From Culex pipiens pallens (lineage: Eukaryota; Arthropoda; Insecta; Diptera; Culicidae), in the NCBI RefSeq assembly GCF_016801865.2, contig NC_068938.1, positions 196,758,429 through 196,822,428 of the forward strand: a DNA stretch of 64,000 bases, read 5' to 3'. The first letter of the stretch is position 1. Every line of letters starts with the position of its first letter. This document shows positions 1-9,960 of this stretch, piece after piece. The notes beneath the pieces are model-generated. The model searched no databases. It saw only the letters and a program-made list of their open reading frames with translations, and was not told where the DNA came from. A program made the position numbers and the translations under genes.

Positions 1-362
1 CATCCGACGGGACCCCACCTCCACCATCATCATCGTGCAGTGTTGCCATCTTCTGTTTGTTGATAGTTTCGAAAATCGGAAATCTCAGTACGCACAACGC
101 GGTTTCGTTTTTATTTTAGTTTGTGTCGTCATTTCGAACTGACCCCCTGCCGTAACCTTCGTTGATGCATGCCCCTCTAGTGTTAAGGTGAAACTCTGCT
201 ATAATTTTTTTTTACATTCGACGTTATCGAAAGTGAGAAAGTTGGCGGAAAATACTTGCTGTGATCACTCAAAACAAAGAAAAAAGAAATTCACACACTA
301 ACACAACACAGACAGAAACAAATTTAGTGAAATTTCGTTTCGAAACGACTCCGTGTAAATAT

Positions 363-517
363 CTGGAGTTTTTTTTGAAAAGGTCCAATAAACCAATTTT
401 TTCAGTTTTTGCTTTTTGGGTGTTTTTGAAACCGCCTTGAGTCAGGGGTTTTAAAAAACACCCAAAAAGCAATATTTCAAAATTTGGTTTATTGGACCTT
501 TTCAAAAAAAACTCCAG
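363..517. mobile_element. Foldback element A, copy 1 (4 bp TSD ATAT)
   Basis: A 155 bp near-perfect hairpin starting CTGGAGTTTTTTTTGAAAAG and ending with its reverse complement. The flanks 359-362 and 518-521 are both ATAT, a 4 bp target duplication. A second full copy is at 49421-49577, flanked by AAGT. It has no coding capacity. Confidence 0.8.
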
Positions 518-1483
518 ATATTATCTGATAGTTTTTATTTCCCTTAACAAAAAGTTACAGTAGAGTCCCCCCTTTCGATTTCTCTCTGCGTTCAAACGTC
601 AAAATTCTTTCGTTTTGCAAAAAAAACGAGACGTAAAAGTGTTAGTTTAAACCGAAAAATAAAGATACACAAAAAACACAAATTTAAATTCGAGCCTCCA
701 TATCGATTTAGATGATAATGTAACAAAAAATATTAAAAAGTTTTCTCATAATGATGAAAATAAGTTGTAGTGTAAAAAAGCGTCGTCTGTACAGTTAGTG
801 GGTAAGTTTCGCAAAACGCATCTAGAAAGAGGGGAAAATACTTACAATAAAAGGAAAATCAAGAAAAGAAAAGAGAATATAAAGAAAAATCCATAAATGC
901 TAAAGGGTCCAAACCTGTTTGCCTCTACTGTTCGGAGAAATACCAAAAGAAGAAAATTTAAGTAAAAGAATAATACAAACACACAAAAAATGCACATTTT
1001 AATCCATTTTCAGCGGTGACTTGTTACACACATCGGCGATCAAAGAGATAAATTAATCCTACAAAGCAAAAATTATGAAGCACAGACAAGCGGGGTTGAA
1101 ACTCAACTTAAAATTTACTTTTTTCTCAATACAATTGGAAACACAATCAGCGTGTACGGATGACAGATCTAAACAATTGACACTTCCAATTCAGAGCCAT
1201 CTTGGTGCAAACGTGCATAACTTTAACTGTCAAACTTAAATGCAATGAACTGTGGGGAGTACAAGATTGCCGTGATAAATTTCGTCTGTTTATCTGTGAC
1301 TCTTTTCGATTTCTCAGACCAAAGAAGCAATTTTCAGTCATTGTTTCGTCCATAAAAGTTCCCATACACATTCACCCGAAAGCTTCCCAAAAATCATGAT
1401 TAAAATTGGCAACACTGTCAAATCAATCAAAACATTCCTTTTGTTTCGTTAAAACAAAATAATAAATCAATCAATCAATAATC

Positions 1484-1634
1484 AAATCGAATTCTGAAAC
1501 GGAATCTAATTAGAGTCGTACACAAATTCCGTTTCAAACGCAACAACCAGTTCGGACACGGAACCGGTTGTTGCGTTTGAAACGGAATTTGTATACGATT
1601 CTAATTAGATTCCGTTTCAGAATTCGGATTGATT
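1484..1634. repeat. Near-perfect palindrome with ~67 bp arms
   Basis: The arms contain GAATTCTGAAACGGAATCTA and its complement, with a short central spacer near GTTCGGACACGG. Only a few mismatches separate the arms by eye. No second copy was noticed in the window. It could be a small foldback transposon or a hairpin-RNA source. Confidence 0.75.
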
Positions 1635-1656
1635 TGACTGGGAAGCAGCATTTAAT

Positions 1657-1902
1657 CACAGACAAATAGACGTAAATCATTTAACATTTTTATCAAAATA
1701 CTCATTATTCATTTCATTTTTTCTTGTTTTGATCGAAGTGTGCAGATGTGCGTGCAGATTTTATCAAGCAGCTGTCAAACGTATGTTATCTAGATGTGGT
1801 GAATTTAAATTAGTCGTGGTGAATTTCAAATCAATCAACTTGACCGTTTGATCGTTGAACTATAGATTTTTTTTAAACAATATTCACGTCTGTTTGTTTG
1901 GA
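1657..1902. mobile_element. Short MITE with CACAGACAAATAGACG end
   Basis: The left end matches the family end CACAGACAAACAGACG with one change. The right end near 1886-1902 is a decayed complement (CACGTCTGTTTGTTTG). The interior resembles the copies at 4733-5304 and 18068. No ORF is present. Confidence 0.5.
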
Positions 1903-2080
1903 GAGGATCCTAATTGTGAGATGTTTTGATTAGAATTCACTATCAGACAAATAGACGTAAAACTATGTTAAAATTTGATTCCTGGATTTTCAATAATTCA
2001 ACTGTCAATTTAACTCACCATGACAAATTTTAATTTCACCACAGCTTATTTATACTTCTTGGAAAACTGATCGATAGAAT

Positions 2081-3361
2081 CACAGACAACAGACGTAGCG
2101 GCTAGAACTAAATAATTTGAAAATCGTGTGTAAAAACATGGCAGCCGCATCCTGCTAATCTACTAGCGCCATCTGTTAGCCTATTGCCACTCTCTAAAGC
2201 AGCCATGATGGTTTTCTGAGAAGGTGTGTTTGAAAATGCATCACCCAAAAATATTTAAAAAATATATTATTTCAATTTTTCGAAAAAAATGTAAACAGGT
2301 AAAGATTATGTTTTTATGCTATAGTAAATCTACTTAAATTGTTAATTAACACGATTTACGAGCACATAGATGTTTTTTTTTCATGTAATTATCGATATTA
2401 AAAAAATAGTCTAGTTTGATGCTTTTATAAACACAGCAACCAAGGCCGCGCATGAGGCTGTCAAATTCTTGCTAGTTGTGTTTATAAACAAAACCAACAG
2501 AGGAGAGCGAAAAGGAGGAGGAGACCCGGTGGAAATCGGGAGGATGTGCAAGCGTTTCTTGGAGGAGAAAAGATCCGGAACCAGAAACGAAACAATCCGG
2601 AACTGGTTCCGATAAAGTCTGGAAGCCATCGGCACCGTCAGCAAGAGCTATTATCACGGCCAACCCCGTAAACGTTTTGACCCCAAACGACCGCATTCCG
2701 AAGATTTTCTCCGGAACCGACAAACCAGCTACCACGATCACTTCAACCCTCACCTCTAAGACACCAACCTTTTCAACGCCCTCGAAACCCACCCCACCTT
2801 CAAGTGCCGTCACTTCCGGCGAACCCTAATCGCCATACCAAAGGCCTAAATCTTGAATGTTCTCCCCGGCGCGTCATTTTCCCCCATCGGATTTCCAGTG
2901 CAAGCGATCCTCAAACACCCCCACACCTTCCCCTTCCCATCCTCTTCCATGAGTGGCACCAGGTTCAAGAAGCGTAGCCCCATCATAGAGGTCATTTTGC
3001 GAATCATGCTGACAAGGAACACAAATAACGACGCCGTACTCCAATCGGCAATCCGTCGGGGCTAAAATCGGTTCAGGAACCAGGTTGGCCACTTTGGTTG
3101 CCTCACATTTGTCAAGCAGCTGCAAGCGCGAGAGATTTTGTTGAAATCGGCCGAAATCAACTTTTCATCCATAACAAACGATTACAAACGTTGAAAACAA
3201 ACAAAATGGAAAATGACAGTAGGCGGAAAGCGATATTTTGACAGTGGGCAATGTGTCAGGACAAAGCGACTGCAGCGCCACAAACGGATTGCCACAACTA
3301 AAAAAACTGTAGCAATGATTTACACAAGGGAAGAATCGAGCCCAAACGTCTGTTGTCTGTG
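2081..3361. mobile_element. TIR element P1 with 7 bp TSD and gene-like cargo
   Basis: The ends are exact inverted repeats (CACAGACAACAGACGT and complement), and both flanks are ATAGAAT (2074-2080 and 3362-3368). The 1281 bp element has A/T-rich ends around a G/C-rich core (about 2430-3130). The core shows a broken, Pro/Ser/Thr-rich reading frame on the plus strand ending near 2829. The cargo was not recognised and is unlike that of P2 (8164-9212), which has the same ends. I infer capture of host sequence by a non-autonomous DNA transposon. Confidence 0.7.
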
Positions 3362-4732
3362 ATAGAATTTTGATCGACAAAAAAGTTTACTGATTTACGT
3401 ATTTGAATCAACATAGTTTCGGATGAAATTTACCCAAATTTGAGTAAACTTGATCAACTGTATATTTCAACAATGAAAAAGAGAGTTTCAAACCCGCATG
3501 TCTGTTATTTTAACTCCAAGTTAGTACCTTTTTCGTGTGTCTCTTTTTGTAAATAACGTTTCCAAATTGAAAGGTCATCCTGTTACATCAAAAACCAACA
3601 AAATTGAAAAAAAAGAATCGTAAGCTAAAAGCTTTAACTGTAGGACCACATTGGGTAATATTTTTTGTAAACCTAACCTTTTACTCTGCTCTCCTATTTA
3701 TTGATTGACAAAGTAGACAAATATTTATAATATCGCAGAAATAGACCAACATTAAAACCACAGAATTGACATATCCCCGTTGATAAGTATACAGTTTACA
3801 CACACACACACACAAATTCATTATTGAAAAAAACGAAAAAGATTTTTAAAAACACACGCTTTATTCTTCTCTGAAATTCTCAACGGTTTCCCAATAAAAA
3901 TAAACAATTGACCCACAAAAACCGACCACTGTTACTAACACTAACAATAAACAGAACTAAAAACCAAGCCTCAACTATCTACACCACTTACTCCGAAACG
4001 TTTTTGTCTCCTGTCCCCTCTCTAACTAAACCAAATCAAACAAACAAAAATCTATATTCCACTGTTAAAATCGTGCGAGAAACTGAAAGTTCTAAGGAAA
4101 AATAACTATTTAGACAAACAAAGAAAGGAATAAAACAAAGCAAAAGTGATTGAATAACGTTAAATAGTTACACGCTAAAATGAAAAACACGCTACCACAT
4201 CTATCACTCTTACACAAATTCATACACGCTAACACAGTAATACACACAAATACACACAGAGAAAACAAAAAAAATGTAGGAACTTTTTAAAAACTATACC
4301 GTAGAGGCCTCTATTTTTAAACGATGTAATGAGAAACAACAAAAAAAGAATACTAGTGGAAAATTAGTGACGACAAATAGGAAGGAAACAGCGAAAAAGA
4401 AGAAGAAAAAGTCTACAAAACGATCAACTTGTTACAAAAAATTGCGTTACTCAAAGTAAAGTTACAGAGAAAGTGCTGCTGAACAATCTTTCTCTCTCTA
4501 TTTCGCACTACGGGAAATATTGTTAATAGCTAGTTGTTTTTGTTTACCTATTGGAAAGTTTTTGTTGTTGTTGAGTTTGAAGTCGTTAAAAATGTCAAAA
4601 AGGTTTGGTTTAGAATAAAAATGGCTTCCAACAGTTACAATTTTGGGTTTTTCCATTGTTTGTTGGTATTTTTTAATTGACATTTTTTCAATATTTGTTT
4701 TTTTTCGTACTTTAGTTTTGCTGTTTCTCTAC

Positions 4733-5304
4733 CACAGACAAACAAACGCAAATCTTTAAAAAAAACTTCACTTAAATATTTAACGGTCAATTTAAACTCT
4801 TGAAAATTCACCACAGCAAATCTTTAAATCACCCCAGCTTAATTACAAACGTTTGACAGCTGCTTCAAACTTTATGCACGCACACTATCAAATATTTCGC
4901 GAGCAGAACGTTTTCACAACTAGATGTCTCCAGTGAGCAATGATCGTGGCAATGATTCATAATTTTTTGGGTAAAGTTGTTCAATGTTTTTCTTTTTTTA
5001 TGACTTTGGTTTATCGACGACGTTTCACTATTCTAGATTTAACCACAGGCAAACAGACGTAAATCATTGAAATACTTTGTCAAAAATCCATAAATTACTC
5101 CTCACTCGAGCCATCTAGTTGTGAAAACGGGAACCACACGAAATAGGTAACAGTGTGTGCGAATTAAGTATTAAGCAAATGTCAAACGCGTGTAAATAAG
5201 CTGTGGTGAGTTTAAAATTTCCGTGGTGAGTTTCCGATTGTTCAAATTGACCGTTAATTTTTTGGAGGATTGTTTTTGAAAAATATTTTAATCTGTTTGT
5301 CTCT
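4733..5304. mobile_element. MITE remnants of the CACAGAC family
   Basis: Ends of the CACAGACAAACAGACG type occur at 4733 and 5044, and a decayed complement near 5291-5304. The segment is probably two adjacent or rearranged copies. The motif CATCTAGTTGTGAAAACG near 5110 recurs near 18131, linking this to a third copy. No coding sequence. Confidence 0.45.
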
Positions 5305-7894
5305 AATGTTGCTAATTGTACTCTCTTCTCTATATTTGATTTTGAAAAAAACAAGCTTATTTTTTATTTTTGTTAATTTTGTTTTTCTTGTTCTTTGATT
5401 CTATTTAATTATGTACTTAAAGTCTATTCTGTCTAGTACACGCAGCATTTAAAAATCATTTCAATTCATGCATTTCCAAACAACACCAACCTAATGAACA
5501 AGAAAATAAAAAAAAATATATGTTCCTATTAATTTAAGCAAACAAGACATGAATCTGACGCAAAACAGCAACAATCGTTAGCATAAATAGAAAAAAAAGG
5601 CAAAACTATAAACCCAGAAAAAATACCTTTTCCTTTAAAAAACCTTTCAGTTTCTCCCAAAAAAAAAGGTAGCTTCTCTAATTGTCGTCCGTTTTCAAAA
5701 CCGCAAAGCAGCAATTTTAAAACCTCGAAACAATAATCTTAAAATCTCTCTCACTCTCTTTCTCTCTCGTTGTACGACAACGGGGCTAAAGCAATTTTCG
5801 GGTCGGTTAGTACGAATGTAAATATGTATGCAACACAAGGTGAAAGACAGAGAAATAATACACATACACATACACACACATACTTAAACGGGTTTCTACA
5901 CTAATAAGCGAAGAAGTGAAGAAGTGAATATAGGAAAACAACAGTTTTTAAAACAGTCTACTCAACCTATCCAAAGCAAAAGCACACAAAAAATAAAAGG
6001 AAATAAAAACAAAAAAAAACATTTCAAGAAAATAAGTAAAACTTAACAGAAAATAACACACACACAAACTGCACGCAATACTACAAAACAAAACATGAAA
6101 AATTGAAACTTTTACAAAATTTAAGCGCTATATATTTGTCGATCAGGAAAGGAAACATACAAAATTAAACCACAAAAAAAATGCGCGCTTTATCAATTAA
6201 TGCGATTTAGAAGAACAAAAATCAACCCAAAAAAAACACACACAAAAGTAGTTGAAAGAGTAAAATTTAAGAGCAGCAACACTGTAAAACAAGCAAGTTG
6301 AAAGTGAAGCAGCATGTTTGAGCGTTACGTTTGACTAAGTTTATCGAATAATTCACAAAACATAAACACAAATACACACACACAATCGAGAGTAGTTCTT
6401 TTTATCGGAAAACAAAAGTAAGTGTGATTGGGACACACACACACGAAGAGATTACATAAAAAAACACACACAAACGAGAGCTGAGAGAAGAATCTACACA
6501 CACACATAGTTAAATGATAACAAAGAGAAAGATGAAGAAGGTGAAAAGTAACAAAGAGAGAAGATAATTAATGCAAATCTAATCAGTAGAAATTTTACGA
6601 CTTTAAACGAAGTACCGGCTAGAAGGGCGAAGGAGTCAAGCAAAAAAAACAAGATGCATATTATTATTATTAACTTTAAAAGAAAGATGAAAAAATCCTA
6701 GATGAATTATGAGTATAAGTAAATAATGTATTTGAATTTAATCTAATTTCACTTTTAAATTTAGAACGATCCAGAAAAAAAACAACGTGCTGGGACACCA
6801 GACCGAAAAAAAGGCATTGATTAAGCAGAAAAAAATAAACTATTTCATTTCTGAATCAATCTATCTTGTGAAGATATTTTATTTTCATGAATATCACAAG
6901 CCCGCTGATAACGATTTTAAATGTATGTGTTTGGTTTTATGCACTCAAAGAATGGGTTTAAAAAACAGCTGAGCAATTCTCTGAGATTTCGGTCACTCGT
7001 TTTTTTGTATTTTTTAATCCGGCTGAAGCTTTTTTGGTGCCTTCGGTATGCCCCAAGAAGCCATTTTGCCTCATAAGATTGTCCATATTATTTTCCAAAC
7101 AAATTTGGCAGCTGTCCATACAAAAATTATGTATGAAAATTCAAAAATCTGTTTCTTTTGAAGGAATTTTTTGATCGAATTGGTGTCTTCGACAAAGCTG
7201 TATGAATAAGTACAACACTATGAATAAGGACTACACTGAAAAAAAAATACACACGGTATTTATATATATATTTTTTTTTTTGATGATTTTCAATTTCACT
7301 TTTTGTCACTAAAACTGGATTTGCAAAAAAAACACAATTTTAGATATTTTAGAGGACAATGCCAAACTTTCCGACATTTCCAGAACGAGCAAAAAATCTT
7401 TAAGCGAGTTTTGAATTTTTAATCAATACTATTTTTCATTCGCAAAAATTTCGCAGTTATTCATTTTTTAAACTAGTGTCCATGCTTGCCAACTCATGAC
7501 AAATAAAATTTTTGCAAAGCTGATTTTTTTTCTATATTTTGCTTTTATGAACTTTGTTGATACGACCTTTAATTGCTGAGATATTGCTATGCTAAGATTT
7601 AAGAACCGGAATTTTTTTTTACCGATATTTCGATTTTTTTAATCATATTGATTCAAAAAATTATAACTCGGTCAAAGATTTTTTTTCCCGTTCTGGAAGT
7701 TTCTGGAAAGTTGGCATTTGATGTCTCCTTAAAAATATCAGAAAATGAAACAAATATTTTTTTTGCAAATCAATTTTTAGTGACAAAGTTGCAGATTTTT
7801 AAATGTTCATCTATCATTTTTGTATGGACAGCTTCCCAATTTGTATGGAAAATTATATGGACAAACTAATAATGCATAATGGCTTCTTTGGGCT

Positions 7895-8147
7895 TGAGGC
7901 TTTCTAGTCAGAAAATTATCAACACATACAAAGTATCTTTACATGACAGCTGGTTGTTTGTTTGCATCAGATTTCCTATCTCTTTCTAGCGAAAGTTTTT
8001 TTTTTGTTTTTTTTTCCTTCTCTCTGATTTCTAGCTGGTTGTGACAGCTCGAGCTCAATCATTGTTTACATCAGGACACTGTAACGGGAAGCTTGTAATT
8101 TTTGGGTTAAATTATGTTTTTTTCACTGGGCCTAGAAAGCCTTATAC
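7895..8147. mobile_element. MITE M, copy 1 (AGGCTTTCTAG ends, TA target)
   Basis: The ends AGGCTTTCTAGTCAGAAA and GGGCCTAGAAAGCCTTATA form short inverted repeats. Other copies are at 40053-40334 and 58657-58939. In this copy it interrupts element L1 at a site that reads TA in L2. About 250 bp, non-coding. Confidence 0.7.
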
Positions 8148-8163
8148 CGAGGCACCATAAAAG

Positions 8164-9212
8164 CACAGACAAACAGACGGGACACTCGAGTGCCGGACCA
8201 TCGTCCTTCAAAAACGGTTATTTCAAATGCAATTTTGTTTCGGCATTCACTCACCCGGCGCTGATGGCGCTGCTGTCGTGACAGCTCACCCGTCTTTTCT
8301 CAGTGTGTGTGATGCGTATTTTTGTTTTTAAGTTGAGCGTGAGCACGTGCGAGGCAGCAAATGAGAACACAAAAATTTATGGAATTCAGGAAATCTAACG
8401 GTGAATCGCAATCCAGGTTTTGCCGGAAAAGGTTGGGGCAGTCTTGGCCATAGCCTCTTGCCCCAATATTAACCCGGTAGGCCTGTTCAACTGCCTGCCG
8501 ATGTCGAGGCTGCTGCTGAGGTGCCCGCTACTGCGGAGGAGTCATCTCATTCGGAGCAACCTGCTTATCCTTCGTGGACTGCTGCTCAGATTGCTGCTGC
8601 TGGTCGTCCTTTTGGCCTTTTGGCGATGTTGTGCCACTCAATCTTTTTTCCACAGTTCAGTTTCTGTGGTTCTGTTTCGAGATAAATTTAACGGCAGCAT
8701 TTTTTGGAACCTTTGCCTTGCTTTTATTGTTTGGCGCAACTTAACTGCGCCGTGGACACGTTCCCCGCGGATGTTTCCTGGGGGAGGAGGAATCTTCGAC
8801 AGAACTTGGAAGCAACGGGGAGGACCAGTGGTTTGATCTCTATCGTTGCGGTTGTAGTGCGTCGTTGCTGGTGCTGCCGCATGATTTGGCTCATGAGGTT
8901 CTGCCATTGGAAACGGAACTGATTCACCGTCATCTTCGACGTTGATTTTTATTTTTTGCATCTGGTACTGACGATCAGCAGTAACAAAATTATGTCGGTC
9001 AGCTGTTGATGTTTACAATCGTCAAGGCTTGATTGTCTCACGCATACACTGACATGACACATGACAGTAATGGATTTGTATTGGTATGTTTGGGCTGCGC
9101 TTCGGCATCAGCTCACCAGGCAGCGCTGGCGTCACCGTGATCTGATGGGGTTGATTAAGGACGATGGATTTCAAAAATAATTTGTATGGAGAGTCACGTC
9201 TGTTTGTCTGTG
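8164..9212. mobile_element. TIR element P2 with 7 bp TSD and gene-like cargo
   Basis: The ends CACAGACAAACAGACG and complement are exact inverted repeats, flanked by ATAAAAG on both sides (8157-8163 and 9213-9219). The 1049 bp element sits inside L1. Its core (about 8414-8960) is G/C-rich, codon-like on the minus strand, and unrelated by eye to the cargo of P1. This suggests a TIR family that picks up host sequence. Confidence 0.75.
8414..8961 (-). pseudogene. Probable captured gene fragment inside P2
   Basis: On the minus strand an ATG at 8961 opens a 107-residue frame ending at 8638. It starts MQKIKINVEDDGES and is rich in His/Pro/Asn. A second minus-strand stretch further down (about 8640 to 8530) has a Gln-rich frame in a different phase and ends at a stop. 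The pieces are not one intact frame. I do not recognise the parent gene; it may be a captured exon set that has decayed. Confidence 0.3.
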
Positions 9213-9535
9213 ATAAAAGTTTCAGCCAGGTTAAAAAATACAAAAAAAAAATAAAAAAATAGACCGATTTCGTAGCGAACTGCTTTGTAGTTAAAGTCTA
9301 GAGGTTTTTTAATAGGTCCTATGAACTACAGATTGTCGAGGAAAACAGATTGGCCAATTTTTGACGGATCCAAACGCGCTGGACACCAACCGCCCTTTAC
9401 GCCCAGCAAAACTGGCAGTGTTGCAAGCGCAAAACATACGTTGCCAGTGCCGATTTATTTTGCATCGACCAATCTGTTTCCCTCGACAATCTGTACTATG
9501 AACTATTGTCTTTCATATGTTTGTATGACCTATTG

Positions 9536-9844
9536 CTTATCGCGAGAAAAAATCACGTTTCTCCTTCGCTGTGAGTGGCGGGAGATTAGAGCCGCCTAAC
9601 TACCGCGGTGTAAAAATCAGCAGAAGTTCAACTTGATTTGTAATGAATATTTTCCAAAAAGTCATCTGAAAACTCAAGGCAACCTTTGACAACACCCAAA
9701 ATATTGTTCTGCGGCTGTCATGCGATTATTATCTTGCGGTCGTATCACCGCGCGTGGACGCCCGCAGTAATATTTAAAAAAATCTAAAAGTTTTCAGTTC
9801 ACCTGTTGAAATTTTTTCAAAACAGGCCAAGTTGACGACCAAAT
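9536..9844. mobile_element. Foldback element U1, left part (right part 16414-16530)
   Basis: This part begins TTGCTTATCGCGAGA. The piece after the LTR element, 16414-16530, ends with the matching complement (ATCTCGCAATAAGCAA). Together they rebuild one element homologous to U2 at 33900-34185. The LTR element inserted at CAAAT in its interior. Confidence 0.6.
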
Positions 9845-9960
9845 TGTAGTGAATGAGTGTGGCAGAGAAGAGAGAGTGAGAATAGAGAGAGTGTATGTAG
9901 TGTAATGAGAGAGCAGGCAAGCCGAGAGAGAAGTTGAGAATGTGTGCGTGAGCAAACGAG
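9845..9960 (+). repeat. LTR1, left portion
   Basis: The first 116 bp of the 5' LTR match LTR2 (16194-16309) without a difference seen by eye. It ends in CAAACGAG, which is duplicated at 12046-12053 by the H1 insertion. Confidence 0.85.

Larger units (their letters stand above)
1..6790 (+). other. A-rich region, possible very long 3' UTR of a gene to the left
   Basis: No convincing coding exon is visible. The plus strand is markedly richer in A than T over kilobases, with CA runs (for example near 3800 and 6060) and many poly-A patches, unlike the symmetric A/T-rich DNA elsewhere in the window. Such strand bias is common in extended 3' UTRs of neural insect genes, so I infer transcription to the right from a gene whose coding end lies at or left of base 1. 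The first ~140 bases are open in one frame (Pro/Ser-rich) but too short to assign. MITE-like insertions interrupt the region at 363-517, 1484-1634, 1657-1902, 2081-3361 and 4733-5304. Confidence 0.35.
6970..9283. mobile_element. Inverted-repeat element L, copy 1, with two nested insertions
   Basis: The left end GAGCAATTCTCTGAGATTTC and the right end (complement, about 9261-9283) match the intact copy L2 at 43461-44793. By comparison with L2, M1 (7895-8147) and P2 (8164-9212) were inserted into its right arm: the arm sequence stops at each insertion and resumes after it. No transposase is visible. A partial third copy is at 58945-59890. Confidence 0.65.

Noticed and set aside
8420..8836. 138-codon plus-strand Leu-rich frame
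   Set aside because: Antisense to the codon-like minus strand of the P2 cargo; Leu/Arg richness is a by-product of the reverse strand.
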